Of a stretch of DNA of 64,000 nucleotides, positions 1 to 9,344 are shown piece after piece. Within the stretch, counting starts at the first letter, position 1. Each line of letters begins with the position of its first letter. The stretch covers positions 4,774,001-4,838,000 of the forward strand of contig NZ_CP060412.1 in NCBI RefSeq assembly GCF_014297575.1. The letters are read 5' to 3'. The position numbers and the translations under genes were made by a program. The DNA comes from Dyella telluris (lineage in GTDB: Bacteria > Pseudomonadota > Gammaproteobacteria > Xanthomonadales > Rhodanobacteraceae). The notes under the pieces were generated by a model. The model did not search any database, had not been told where the DNA came from, and saw nothing but the letters and a program-made list of their open reading frames with translations.

Positions 1-801
1 TTCTACGGCCTGCCGCCCAACCCCGGCAACCGCTGGGCGCAGGAGCGTGAATCGGCGTTCCTGCGGATGATCGAGGCGGATCGGCTCGAGGGGCTGGTTT
101 ACCGTGGCTCGTCGACCAGCGCAGGCGGCTGGGGCCGCGCCCAGGAGGACATGGCCACCTGGGTGAAGTCGCTACCCAAGCCGATCGGCATCATCGCGGT
201 GACGGACGCCCGCGCACGCCAGCTGCTGCAGGCCTGCGTGGTGGCCGACGTGCCGGTGCCGGAACAGATCGCCGTGGTGGGCATCGACAACGACCCCATG
301 GCACAGCTGCTCAGCCGCATCCCGCTCACTTCGGTGACGCAGGGCGCGGAGGAAATGGGCCGCATGGCCGCGCAGGTATTGCACCAGATGCTGCATGGCG
401 GCGTGACCGCGGGCACCCGCGTGCTGGTGCCGCCGGTGGGCCTCAATATCCAGGCCAGCAGCCTGCACAAGCCGATGAAGAGCCCGCACGTGATGCGTGC
501 CTGCCACTACATCCGCCAGTACGCCTGCCTGGGCATCAAGACCGAACAGGTCGCCGATTACGTCGGCATTTCCCGCACCCTGCTGGAAGAGCACTTCAAG
601 CGCGAGCTCAAGCAGACCGTGCACCAGACCATCCTGGAGCACAAGCTGGAGATGGCCCGCAGCATGCTCAAGGACACCTCGCGGCCGCTGGCCGACGTGG
701 CGGTACGCAGCGGCTTCACCTCGCTGCAGTACATGTACGCGGTGTTTCGGCGCGAGTTCAATTGCACGCCGCGGCAGTTCATCGAAAACGCGCGCTCTTG
801 A
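1..801 (+). CDS. xylR: XylR-family AraC-type transcriptional regulator, 3' part
   Basis: The frame is open from the first base, so the N-terminus lies outside the window. The visible 266 residues hold the end of a LacI-like periplasmic-binding fold (motifs IGIIAVTDARARQLL and VVGIDNDPMAQLLSRIPL) and then a C-terminal AraC/XylS double helix-turn-helix (VADYVGISRTLLEEHFKREL ... LADVAVRSGFTSLQYMYAVF). This two-part design is that of XylR, the xylose-responsive activator. It is convergent with the xyloglucan operon next door, whose action would release xylosylated oligosaccharides. Control of that operon, or of xylose genes further left, is inference. The family call is solid; the effector is not shown by the sequence. 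Confidence 0.85.
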   Translation, partial: FYGLPPNPGNRWAQERESAFLRMIEADRLEGLVYRGSSTSAGGWGRAQEDMATWVKSLPKPIGIIAVTDARARQLLQACVVADVPVPEQIAVVGIDNDPMAQLLSRIPLTSVTQGAEEMGRMAAQVLHQMLHGGVTAGTRVLVPPVGLNIQASSLHKPMKSPHVMRACHYIRQYACLGIKTEQVADYVGISRTLLEEHFKRELKQTVHQTILEHKLEMARSMLKDTSRPLADVAVRSGFTSLQYMYAVFRREFNCTPRQFIENARS

Positions 802-961
802 GCGACGCGGGCATTCAGCCCTAAAACACAGGCCATCCCTGGCCCGATCAAGCGCCGGCCCCGGGGAGGGCCACATGGCCTGGCGCGAAACCTTTGCCGG
901 GTCGCGGCCACCCGTTGCACACGCGCCGGAAAGCCGGGCGCGTCGAGCTGGCTGGATGAAA

Positions 962-991
962 CTCGCCCCGGCGCACGCGCACCGGGGCGAG
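962..991 (-). terminator. hairpin after the xyloglucan operon
   Basis: A perfect 10-bp inverted repeat (CTCGCCCCGG / CCGGGGCGAG) with a 10-nt loop lies 13 bases past the stop of the GH3 gene. Only a short TTT tract follows on the minus strand, so it may be a weak terminator or an RNA-end stabiliser. It could also serve the convergent xylR. Confidence 0.5.
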
Positions 992-1004
992 GAACACCGC
1001 GCGA

Positions 1005-3518
1005 CTACTTGCCGATGGACAGGTCCGCGCTCAGCGGCGTCTGGTCGGAGGCATCGCCCACGTAGACGGTGAAACGGCCCGGATCGACCGTCCAGTCATG
1101 CTTGTCGGCGTCGTACCAGGCGAACGCGCGGCGATCCAGCGTCAGGCTGACATGCTCGGTCTGCCCCGGCGACAGCCGCACCTTGCGGAAGGCCTTCAGC
1201 TCCTTCGCCGGACGCGCCACGCGTGCTGACGGATCGCCCACATAGACCTGCGCCACCTCGGCGCCTTCGCGCGCGCCGGTGTTGCGCACATCGAACGACA
1301 CCGTGACATCGCCATTCGCCGCCACACCCGAAAGCGCGAGCTTGCTGAAGGCGAAGCTGGTGTACGACAGGCCATGGCCGAACGCGAACAGCGGCTGCGC
1401 ATCGCGCGGATGGCTGGTGTACCAGCGATAGCCGAGGAACACGCCCTCGCCGTAGCGCACCGTGGGATGGCCATCGGCGGCAGGATGCGCGTCGTAGAAA
1501 TCGTGCGTCGGGTTGTCCTGCCAGTGGCGTTCGAAACTCATCGGCAGCTTGCCTTCCGGCGAACGGTTGCCGAACAGCACTTCGGCAATCGCCTGCCCGC
1601 CTTCCTGCCCCGGATACCAGTTCTGCAGCAGCGCCGGCACGTGCTCCAGCCAGCCATCGGTGGCGTAGGCGCCGCCGGAGGTCACGGTGACCACGGTGCG
1701 CTTGTTGACGGCGGCCACGGCCTCGATCAGCGCCTCCTGGCCCCACGGCAACTGGAACGTGCGATCGAACGCCTCGCTTTCGGAGGTGCCGTCAAAACCC
1801 ACCGCGACGACGGCGGCATCCGCCATCGCCGCCATCTTGCGCGTTTCCTCGGGGATCATCGCGTCCACCGCGATGGCACCCAGGCTCATGCGGCTGTAGC
1901 TCACGTCGGGGCGATAATCGAGGCGGATGTCTACTGCCTTGCCCGCGGTCATCGGCAGCACCACGTAGTGCGGCGCCTGGCCTTCGAACACCGGCTGCTG
2001 GATCACCGGCTTGCCGTCCACGTACAGCGTGTAGCTGTCCTTGCTGGCCGCCGCGGTGAGGAACAGGAACTTGCCGTTGCGATCAGGCACGAAGCGACCG
2101 GACCAGCGGATGCTCTGGCGCTCGGTGGCCGGCGTGGTCCACAGCTCAGGCTTCCACTGATCGACCTTGGCGTTGACCACGCGCTCCAGCGGCTTGCCGG
2201 CGAAATCCGGGTTGCCGAAGGTTTCGCGCGTCAGGCCAGTCTTGCCGTCCGCCGTCACGAATACTTCCTTGCCGAACACATCAGCCGTGCTGGGCAGGCC
2301 ACGGCTGTAGAGCACGTTGACCTTGTCGCCGACGCGATCGCTGATGCCCGACAGGATGCTCTGCGTGCGGAACGTATCGATATGCGAGCTGCCGCCGGCA
2401 CTGGCCGCGCCCGGATAAGCCATGGGGCCGATCACGGCCACGGATTTCATGTGCGCGGCGTCCAGCGGCAAGGCCTTCGCGTCGTTCTTCAGCAGCACCA
2501 GCGATTCGCGTGCGCCTTCCAGCGCTGCGCTTGCCGAGGAAGGATCCATCAGCGGAATGTTGAAATCGCGCTGCGGACGATCGAGGAAGCCAAAGCGCAC
2601 GGCAGTACGCAGCAGGCGGCGCGTCTTGTCATCCAGATCGGCGGTGGACAGCGAACCATCACGCAGTCCCGCTTCGATCAATGCCGGCTTCATCGCGTCC
2701 GGCGCGGGCATCTCCAGATCCAGTCCGGCCTTGAACGCCTTCACGCCATCGTGCGCGGCCTCCCAGTCGGACATGTACAGGCCATTGAAACCCCATTCCT
2801 GCTTGAGGATGTCGTGGGCGATGCGGCGGTTCTCGGCCAGGTAGTCGCCATTGACGAGGTTGTAGCTGCTCATTACCGCGCCGACGTGGCCTTCCTTCAC
2901 GGCCATCTCGAAGGCAGGCAGGTAGATCTCGCGCAGGGTGCGCTCGTCGATCAGGCTGTCCAGGTGGCGGCGGTCGTACTCGGAATTGTTGGCAGCGAAA
3001 TGCTTGACGGTGGCGACCACGCCCTGCCCCTGCACGCCCTGGATCAGGCCCACGGCGATCTTGCCGGCCAGCAGCGGATCTTCGCCGTAGTACTCCATGT
3101 TGCGGCCGTTCTGCGGCGCGCGATACATGTTCACGCCGGGGCCGAGCAGAAAGGCGATGCCACGCGCTTGTGCATCGCGTCCCATCGCCGTGCCCACGCG
3201 CTCGGCCAGCGCCGGATCCCAGCTGGCCGCCAGTCCGATGCCTGCCGCATAAGCCGTGGACGGGCCCGGTGCACGCACGCCGATCGGGCCATCGGACATG
3301 GCCAGGCGCGGCAGGCCGATGGCCGGCACGTCGCGCGTATAGAAATTATCGACGCCGCCGAGCAGGGCAACCTTCTGCTCGATGGTGAGCTTGCCGAGCA
3401 GATTCTCGACGCGCTGCTCCACGGCGGCGGTGTCGGCCGCGGGCACGGCATCGCCGCTGCTGGCAGCAGCGGACATCCCCAGCGCGCAAAGCGCCAGGGC
3501 AAGCATGGTCTTGCGCAT
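1005..3518 (-). CDS. exported GH3 beta-glucosidase with PA14 insert
   Basis: This 837-residue protein is a glycoside hydrolase family 3 enzyme that removes beta-linked glucose (possibly xylose) from oligosaccharide ends. A signal peptide spans about residues 1-20. The N-terminal (beta/alpha)8 domain has the KHF motif at 172-174 and the nucleophile region GLYMSDWEAAHDG, with Asp251 the expected nucleophile. A PA14-like insert sits at about 400-540 (RWSGRFVPDRNGKFLFL). A fibronectin III-like domain closes the chain (FDVRNTGAREGAEVAQVYVG). It is the last gene of a five-gene operon and starts 8 bases after the GH35 stop. In xyloglucan breakdown it would hydrolyse the glucan backbone after side chains are removed. 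The GH3 call is firm; substrate follows from context. Confidence 0.93.
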   Translation of the reverse strand: MRKTMLALALCALGMSAAASSGDAVPAADTAAVEQRVENLLGKLTIEQKVALLGGVDNFYTRDVPAIGLPRLAMSDGPIGVRAPGPSTAYAAGIGLAASWDPALAERVGTAMGRDAQARGIAFLLGPGVNMYRAPQNGRNMEYYGEDPLLAGKIAVGLIQGVQGQGVVATVKHFAANNSEYDRRHLDSLIDERTLREIYLPAFEMAVKEGHVGAVMSSYNLVNGDYLAENRRIAHDILKQEWGFNGLYMSDWEAAHDGVKAFKAGLDLEMPAPDAMKPALIEAGLRDGSLSTADLDDKTRRLLRTAVRFGFLDRPQRDFNIPLMDPSSASAALEGARESLVLLKNDAKALPLDAAHMKSVAVIGPMAYPGAASAGGSSHIDTFRTQSILSGISDRVGDKVNVLYSRGLPSTADVFGKEVFVTADGKTGLTRETFGNPDFAGKPLERVVNAKVDQWKPELWTTPATERQSIRWSGRFVPDRNGKFLFLTAAASKDSYTLYVDGKPVIQQPVFEGQAPHYVVLPMTAGKAVDIRLDYRPDVSYSRMSLGAIAVDAMIPEETRKMAAMADAAVVAVGFDGTSESEAFDRTFQLPWGQEALIEAVAAVNKRTVVTVTSGGAYATDGWLEHVPALLQNWYPGQEGGQAIAEVLFGNRSPEGKLPMSFERHWQDNPTHDFYDAHPAADGHPTVRYGEGVFLGYRWYTSHPRDAQPLFAFGHGLSYTSFAFSKLALSGVAANGDVTVSFDVRNTGAREGAEVAQVYVGDPSARVARPAKELKAFRKVRLSPGQTEHVSLTLDRRAFAWYDADKHDWTVDPGRFTVYVGDASDQTPLSADLSIGK

Positions 3519-3526
3519 GAACTACC

Positions 3527-5131
3527 TCAGTACGTGGCCAGCCTGACCCGCAGCACCTGCGGCACGCTGGTGAAATTCAGGCCGTAGTCGGTCTGGTCAC
3601 CGTTCCACAGCCGCCTAAAGATCCACTTGCCATTCTCGTAGTGGCCTTCCTCGACGCGATCGAGCAGGAAGCGTCCGTCCTTGCCGCGACGCCCCGGCTC
3701 GAAACTCACGCGCACGTTGTGCCCGGTGACGAGGTATTCGTTCTCGCCCAGCTGCGCCACGATGGCGCCGCCATCGGTATCGGCATTGCCCTTGGGCGGA
3801 TCCATGCCGAACTGCAGTTGCCCGTAACCGAACTTCACCTTCCAGTCGCCCAGGTCCAGCGTCTGCTCGTGCGTGTCCGTGGGCTCGGAAGCACCCCACA
3901 ACTTGCCCGCCAGCGCGGCGGCGGCGATCTCGCTGCCCATCGGCGCCAGTGCGCTGTAGTTCACGCCGAACGCATCCACCGCCGCGTCATCGAGCTTGTG
4001 CGCACCCAATGGGTAGTTGGTGTACTTGGTGTAGTCCATGCCGAAGGGCGAGAACCCGATGCCGCCATGTCCCAGCGTGGCGTATACATAGCGCGCATAG
4101 CCAAGGGCATTGCCGGTTTCGGCCACGAACAGCGGGTTGTCCTTGCGCGCGTAGCGATCGAGCACGGCGGTGTAGCGCGGGTAGTCAGGCAGGTAGATAT
4201 CCGGTGCCAGCAGATCCAGCGATGGCGCGCCGGCCTTCCAGATGTCCAGCACGTTGTCGGTCGGGCCACCGCTTTCGTAGCCACCGGCAGGACCGGGATG
4301 GAACGGGTCGCGCAGCGCGGCATTGGTGTACATAGGCAGGTTGTAGACCGCCTTGCCGGCCGCAGCCACCTGGTCGATGAAGCGCGCGATGGACCATGCG
4401 TGGAAGAACTCCCCGGCATCCTTGCCGAACACCTGGCTCCAGTTGCCGGCCGGCTTGCCGGTGGCATGCAGCAGCGTATCGGGCACGGCACCGGCAAACA
4501 GTTTGTCGGCCCCCGGCGAGTGATCTCGATCGGTGCCATAGGTGCCCGATTCGTTCTCCACCTGCACCATGATCACGGTGTGCTTGTCGCCATCGGCGGC
4601 GCGCAGGTGCGTCATCAGCTGCACGAAGGCCTTGCGGTCCGCCTCCATGGTGGCGGCCGCGTGCGGCGACAGCGAATTGAGCATCTTGCCGGTAGCCGTC
4701 ACCAGTCGCGGGAAGCGCTGGTTGTCCAGCTTCACCCACGACGGCGCATAGCTGGGGCCGTTGTTCTTCCACGTGGCAAACCACACCAGCACCAGGCGCA
4801 CCTTGTGTTCGCGCGCCTGCGCAAGCAGCGTGTCGAGGAAGCTGAAATCGAACTGACCTTCCTTCGGCTCGACCTGCTCCCACGCGATCGGCACGCCTAC
4901 CGTATTGGCGTGCATGCGCTCGATGGCGGGCCACACTTCCGGCAGCACGTCGGGCCAGGCGCTGGAGTTGTTCACCTGCCCGCCAAGCATCAGGTACGGC
5001 TTGCCATCCACCAACAAGGCGTGATGGCCATCCTGATGGACGATGCGCGGCAGTTCGCTGGCCTGCGCGCCCAGGGTCACCAGGGCAGCGGCCAGCACCA
5101 GGGCGATACGGCGTGTGAGCGTCGTGCGCAT
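3527..5131 (-). CDS. GH35-like beta-galactosidase (DUF5597 type), exported
   Basis: This 534-residue protein has a signal peptide (about 1-25, cleavage after ...LGAQAS) and a GH35-type TIM barrel. The acid/base ENE motif is at 192-194 (VQVENESGTYG) and the likely nucleophile is Glu338 (LFVAETGN). The C-terminal part resembles the DUF5597 beta-sandwich found in this GH35 subgroup. It should remove beta-galactose from xyloglucan side chains or other galactosides. It starts 8 bases after the acetylesterase stop and 8 bases before the GH3 start. In Xanthomonas a GH35 enzyme holds the same place in the xyloglucan operon. The family is clear; linkage specificity is inferred. Confidence 0.9.
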   Translation of the reverse strand: MRTTLTRRIALVLAAALVTLGAQASELPRIVHQDGHHALLVDGKPYLMLGGQVNNSSAWPDVLPEVWPAIERMHANTVGVPIAWEQVEPKEGQFDFSFLDTLLAQAREHKVRLVLVWFATWKNNGPSYAPSWVKLDNQRFPRLVTATGKMLNSLSPHAAATMEADRKAFVQLMTHLRAADGDKHTVIMVQVENESGTYGTDRDHSPGADKLFAGAVPDTLLHATGKPAGNWSQVFGKDAGEFFHAWSIARFIDQVAAAGKAVYNLPMYTNAALRDPFHPGPAGGYESGGPTDNVLDIWKAGAPSLDLLAPDIYLPDYPRYTAVLDRYARKDNPLFVAETGNALGYARYVYATLGHGGIGFSPFGMDYTKYTNYPLGAHKLDDAAVDAFGVNYSALAPMGSEIAAAALAGKLWGASEPTDTHEQTLDLGDWKVKFGYGQLQFGMDPPKGNADTDGGAIVAQLGENEYLVTGHNVRVSFEPGRRGKDGRFLLDRVEEGHYENGKWIFRRLWNGDQTDYGLNFTSVPQVLRVRLATY

Positions 5132-5139
5132 GATGATCC

Positions 5140-7080
5140 TCAGGGTGACGGCGCGGTGCGGAATGGCGACGCCGGCAGGCCGTCACCATTGGTCAGGTTG
5201 GCGTCGACCGGGTTGTCGCTCCAGCCGTAGCGCACCGATGCCGGGTGCGCCACTTCCTTGCTGGAGACCACCACGCTGCCGCCTTCGATACGCGCCTGGG
5301 CATGCTGGAAATGGCCATCGGCGCCGGCAACCTCAAAGCCGCCTACCGCGTTGCCGCCACCACGCACTGCCAGCGGCGCGCCTTCCGGATCGAACGACAC
5401 GACAGCCTTCGCACCATCGGCGCGCCACTCGCGATAGACGGGCCCCGAATACACGATGGCATCGCCAAACACCACGTGACGCGCGGCCAGTGCCAGCCGG
5501 TGTCCCACGTCCTGCTTGTTGGTGGGATGGATGTCGTCCGGATTGCCGACATCGATGATCACGGCCTGACCGGTGTGCGGCAGGGAAAGCACGGCCGACT
5601 GCGACTCGCGCAGTTCCGCCCACGGACTTTGCGCTGGCGTGTCACTGCCGCTCTTGTAGTTCGCCAGCTGCACCCAGATGAACGGCAGCTCCGGCTGGTT
5701 CCAAGCCGTACGCCAGGCCTGGATCATGTCGCCGAACTTCTGGCGATAGGCCATGGAATCAGGCGCCCACGCATTGGACTCGCCCTGATACCAGACCACG
5801 CCACGCAACGGATAACCCAGCAAGGGCTGGATCATGCCGTTGTACAGCAGCGTGGGCGTCAGGTGGCGCGTTGGCGTGGGCACCAGGGTCACGTTGGCGG
5901 TATGAAAGCGCCAGGTGCCGGCGAGCGGACGGCGCTCGCCCTTGGCGGTCTGCACATACAGCGCGGCAGCATCGCCGTGCATGCCGCCACCGTTGCCAAG
6001 ATCATCCACGCGCACGGCAATACTGTTGCTGCCGGCATGCAGCGCACTGGCCGGCACTTTGTAGACGCGCGGCGCATTCCACTGCTTCACGGTTTCGCCG
6101 ACCAGCCGGCCATTGACGTAGCTGCGATCGGAATCGTCGACGGCGCCAAGGCTGAGCGTCACGCCCTGTGCTGCCTCTGTCGCGCTCAGGGTGAACGCGG
6201 TGCGATACCAGGCCACGCCATCCATGTCGTAGTAGCCCACGGTTTCCCAGTAAGCCGGCACAGGAATGTCGGCCCAGTCGGAGGTATCGAGCTTCTCCGC
6301 GGCCCATGCCGGCTTGCCGGCGGCATCCACGACATCGCCCTGCATGGAGGGCCAGCGCGAAATGCGCTGACGGGTCTGATCGAGCTTGGCCTCTTCGACG
6401 TCGTCGGCCTTCTTGATTCTGGCGGCCAGCGCCGGCACGTCCACCTTGCCGGTGCGCGCATCGGTCCACGCTTCCACGCTGCTGCCGCCCCAGCTGCTGT
6501 TGATCAGGCCCTGCGGCACGCCGGTGCGCGCCTTCATGTCGCGCGCAAAGAACCAGCACACGGCAGAGAAGTTGCTCACCGTCGACGGGCTGGCCGCCAC
6601 CCAGCTGCCACCCTCGAGTCGATCCTGCGGCTGGAGCGACCAGCTGTGCGGTATCTTGAAATGACGGATGGCCGGATCGTTCGCCCGGGCCTGCTCGGCC
6701 GCAGCATCACGCACCTCGGCCATGGTGAACTCCATGTTCGACTGACCGGAGCACAACCACACGTCACCCACCAGCATGTCGCGCAGCACGCGATGCTCGC
6801 TGCCGTCATCGATGTCCATGGCGAACGGACCGCCCGCGGCGTGACGGGGGAGCGTGGCATCCCAGCGTCCCTTGGCATCGGCCTTCGCGATGGCATGCGC
6901 ACCATCGAAGCCCACTGTGACCTTCGCGCCGGGCGCGGACCAGCCCCACACGTGCATGGGCATGTCGCGCTGGAGCACGGCACCCTGCGAGAACATCAAC
7001 GGCAATTCGAGCTTTGCCTGGGCCGCCACCGGCAGGGACATCAGCAGCGCCAATGCAGCGCCGGCATGCACATGTTTCAA
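5140..7080 (-). CDS. exported SGNH/sialate O-acetylesterase-family carbohydrate esterase
   Basis: This esterase family removes acetyl groups from sugars, here probably from acetylated xyloglucan. The block-I motif GQSNMEF places the nucleophile at about Ser114, and the DDIHPTN motif supplies the catalytic Asp/His near residues 515-518. A galactose-binding-like insert lies between (SYVNGRLVGETVKQWN). I chose the TTG start at 7080. It gives a proper signal peptide (MKHVHAGAALALLMSLPVAA), has GGAG 8 bases upstream, and overlaps the GH74 stop as TTGA, implying translational coupling. Reading back to 7416 would run through GH74 coding sequence. GTG at 7071 is an alternative. Length 646. The Xanthomonas xyloglucan operon has an acetylesterase at the same position. 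Confidence 0.88.
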   Translation of the reverse strand: MKHVHAGAALALLMSLPVAAQAKLELPLMFSQGAVLQRDMPMHVWGWSAPGAKVTVGFDGAHAIAKADAKGRWDATLPRHAAGGPFAMDIDDGSEHRVLRDMLVGDVWLCSGQSNMEFTMAEVRDAAAEQARANDPAIRHFKIPHSWSLQPQDRLEGGSWVAASPSTVSNFSAVCWFFARDMKARTGVPQGLINSSWGGSSVEAWTDARTGKVDVPALAARIKKADDVEEAKLDQTRQRISRWPSMQGDVVDAAGKPAWAAEKLDTSDWADIPVPAYWETVGYYDMDGVAWYRTAFTLSATEAAQGVTLSLGAVDDSDRSYVNGRLVGETVKQWNAPRVYKVPASALHAGSNSIAVRVDDLGNGGGMHGDAAALYVQTAKGERRPLAGTWRFHTANVTLVPTPTRHLTPTLLYNGMIQPLLGYPLRGVVWYQGESNAWAPDSMAYRQKFGDMIQAWRTAWNQPELPFIWVQLANYKSGSDTPAQSPWAELRESQSAVLSLPHTGQAVIIDVGNPDDIHPTNKQDVGHRLALAARHVVFGDAIVYSGPVYREWRADGAKAVVSFDPEGAPLAVRGGGNAVGGFEVAGADGHFQHAQARIEGGSVVVSSKEVAHPASVRYGWSDNPVDANLTNGDGLPASPFRTAPSP

Positions 7081-9344
7081 GGCGTGGACTCCAAGGGTTC
7101 GCCATAGATCAGGCCGCGCCCACTGGTCGCGGCATAGAAACGTCCAAATACGCGCGGATCGCCGATCAACAGACTGATGCGACCGTAGCGATGCGCGGCA
7201 TCGTCGACCCGCTGCCACTGCTGGCCGCCGTCGATGGAACGGAAGATGCCCTGCTGCCCGCCTCGCCGGCCGGCAACGAACACGGTCGGTTCGCTGCTGC
7301 CGCCGGCCGCCTTGCCGAAGCCGAACGCATCCACGCCGGTGATGCCGGGCAGACGCTGCAGCACGCGCCCCTGCGCATCGCCGTGCAGCAAAGGCAGATC
7401 GCGCGCGGTAAGCCACAGCTCGCCCGCCTTCACTGGCGACGCCTTCAGTTGCACCTGGCCATGTCCACGAGCGGCATCGCCAAACTCCCCCGGGATAGGC
7501 GCAAAGCTGGCGCCGCCATCCTGACTGGCGAACAAGGCGCCGGTCTGCGGCGAGAACGCGTAGAAACGATGGCTGTCGACGCGATCGCTCAATACTTCCA
7601 GGCGCTCGCCCAGCCCCTGCGCCGCTTGCCAGTGCTGGCCGCGATCACGGGTGACATAGACGCGCCGTGCGTCGTGCGGCGCCCACAGCACCGCAGCGCC
7701 ATCGGCAGACACGGCGATGCTCCCTGCGCCCTCGCCTTCCGGCGGCTCGCTGGCGAAGGCCTGCCAGTGCTGGCCGCCATCCTCGGACCAGGCAGCGCGC
7801 ACCGCCGAGCCAAACGGCTGGCGCAGCCGTCCACTGCGCACGATCAGCGACGGACGCTGTTCGGCAAAGTCGATGCTTTCGCCATTGGCGTAACGCGGTG
7901 GCGGGGTGAACTGCAGCGGTGCCACGTCGAGATCGTCGTGGCGGAAACCATCCAGGTCGCCCACGGCGCTGAGCAGGTGCGCGCCTTGCGGCGGACTGAT
8001 CATGCCCAGCGGCACGACTTCTTCCAGGCCGCGATCCTGGAACCACCAGTGCACGGTGCCGCCCTTGTCGAACCCGCGCATGTCGCGCGACGCCCAGATG
8101 CCGTAGCCGGTGACGAACATCACGTGATCGGCATCGAACGGATCGATCGCCACCGTGGTCATCCAGTGCGGCGTGTGCGCACTGGTCCACTGTGCGTTGC
8201 TGTGGTCAAACGACGAGCGGGCGAAAATCTCGTTCCAGTGTCTGCCACCATCGATGGTACGGAACAGCACGTCATGCGGTTCGTAGCGATGATGCGTGCT
8301 GGCAATCAGCACGTCGGGGTTGGAGGCATCCACGGCCACGTCACCCCAGCCGAATCCCGAAGGCGTGCTCTTGCTGGATACCGGCGTGATGTCCGTCCAG
8401 CGATTGCCCTTGGGCTGCCAGCGCCACACGGCGCCGTCGCTCATGGTATCGGGGCCGGGTTCGTCGCCGTAGCTCAGCACATAGCTGCCATCACTGGCGC
8501 GATGCATGTGGCTGGGACGCAGGCCCGTGGGCTGCCCCGGAATGGCACTCCAGCTGCGTCCACCATCGGTGGAGCGGAACAGGCTGGTCTCACGCGTGGA
8601 GACGCCTGCATACAGCACCGGCGTCGGCACGCCCGGCTTGCCGCTGGCAGGCTCGAACACCACGAACACGATGCCGATGGATTGCGGGCGCCAGCTGTTG
8701 GTCGCCGTCGCGGAAGGCGACGTCGCCACCGCGGGGAAACTGTCGTCCTTCGACCAGTGTGCGCCATGGTCGTCGCTGCGCCAGAGGCCGGCGTCGCGCG
8801 AGCCCAGGAAAAGCACGCGGCCGTCATGCGGGTCTACTGCGAGGCGCTCGCCATTGCCGCGACCCAGTTCGTTGCCACCGAGCTTGAAGGGCAGATCCGC
8901 ACGCTCGAAATGCGCGCCGCGATCATGCGAGCGCAGCACGGCGGCGTTGCCTGCCGTCGGCGTGGTGTAGGTGCCTGCGGCGAGGTAGACCCATTCCTTG
9001 TCGGAAGGGTCCAGCGCCAGGCTGTCGATGCCGAGCAGGTTGGTGTCCTTGGCCTCGATCCAGTCGGTGAGCGACACCCACTGCCCGCTGGCCTGATCCC
9101 AGCGATAGGCGCCACCGACATCGGTGCGCGCGTAGACCAGGCCACGCTCGGCGGGATGAAACACCAGCCCGCTGACATAGCCGCCGCCACCGATGCGCAC
9201 GCTGGCGTAGCGATAGGCCACGTCGCCCTCGCCAGCCTGCGCTGCGGTGCAGGCGAACAGCGCCAGCACCGCAAGCAGCGTCTTCCCCATGGACAGCCGG
9301 GTTACCCGGCTGCGCACGCTTGCCTCTGCGTTCCTTGCCATCAT
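7077..9344 (-). CDS. GH74 xyloglucanase, exported
   Basis: GH74 enzymes cut the beta-1,4-glucan backbone of xyloglucan using two seven-bladed propellers. The 755-residue protein has a signal peptide (about 1-37, ending ACTAAQA) and repeated Asp-box/BNR motifs (RSTDGGRSWS, RTIDGGRHWN, SQDGGASFAP, RSIDGGQQWQ). The two expected catalytic aspartates are visible: Asp75 in ARTDVGGAYRW and Asp463 in SAVGDLDGFRHD. The ATG overlaps the TonB-receptor stop as TGATG. An internal Met at residue 19 (MGKTLLAVLALF) could be the true start, since it gives a shorter signal peptide. This gene is what identifies the operon as a xyloglucan system. No carbohydrate-binding module is apparent at the C-terminus. Confidence 0.94.
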   Translation of the reverse strand: MMARNAEASVRSRVTRLSMGKTLLAVLALFACTAAQAGEGDVAYRYASVRIGGGGYVSGLVFHPAERGLVYARTDVGGAYRWDQASGQWVSLTDWIEAKDTNLLGIDSLALDPSDKEWVYLAAGTYTTPTAGNAAVLRSHDRGAHFERADLPFKLGGNELGRGNGERLAVDPHDGRVLFLGSRDAGLWRSDDHGAHWSKDDSFPAVATSPSATATNSWRPQSIGIVFVVFEPASGKPGVPTPVLYAGVSTRETSLFRSTDGGRSWSAIPGQPTGLRPSHMHRASDGSYVLSYGDEPGPDTMSDGAVWRWQPKGNRWTDITPVSSKSTPSGFGWGDVAVDASNPDVLIASTHHRYEPHDVLFRTIDGGRHWNEIFARSSFDHSNAQWTSAHTPHWMTTVAIDPFDADHVMFVTGYGIWASRDMRGFDKGGTVHWWFQDRGLEEVVPLGMISPPQGAHLLSAVGDLDGFRHDDLDVAPLQFTPPPRYANGESIDFAEQRPSLIVRSGRLRQPFGSAVRAAWSEDGGQHWQAFASEPPEGEGAGSIAVSADGAAVLWAPHDARRVYVTRDRGQHWQAAQGLGERLEVLSDRVDSHRFYAFSPQTGALFASQDGGASFAPIPGEFGDAARGHGQVQLKASPVKAGELWLTARDLPLLHGDAQGRVLQRLPGITGVDAFGFGKAAGGSSEPTVFVAGRRGGQQGIFRSIDGGQQWQRVDDAAHRYGRISLLIGDPRVFGRFYAATSGRGLIYGEPLESTP

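Noticed and set aside
1374..5230. Long plus-strand frames opposite GH3 and GH35
   Set aside because: Same antisense effect. The minus-strand genes have full catalytic motifs and signal peptides.
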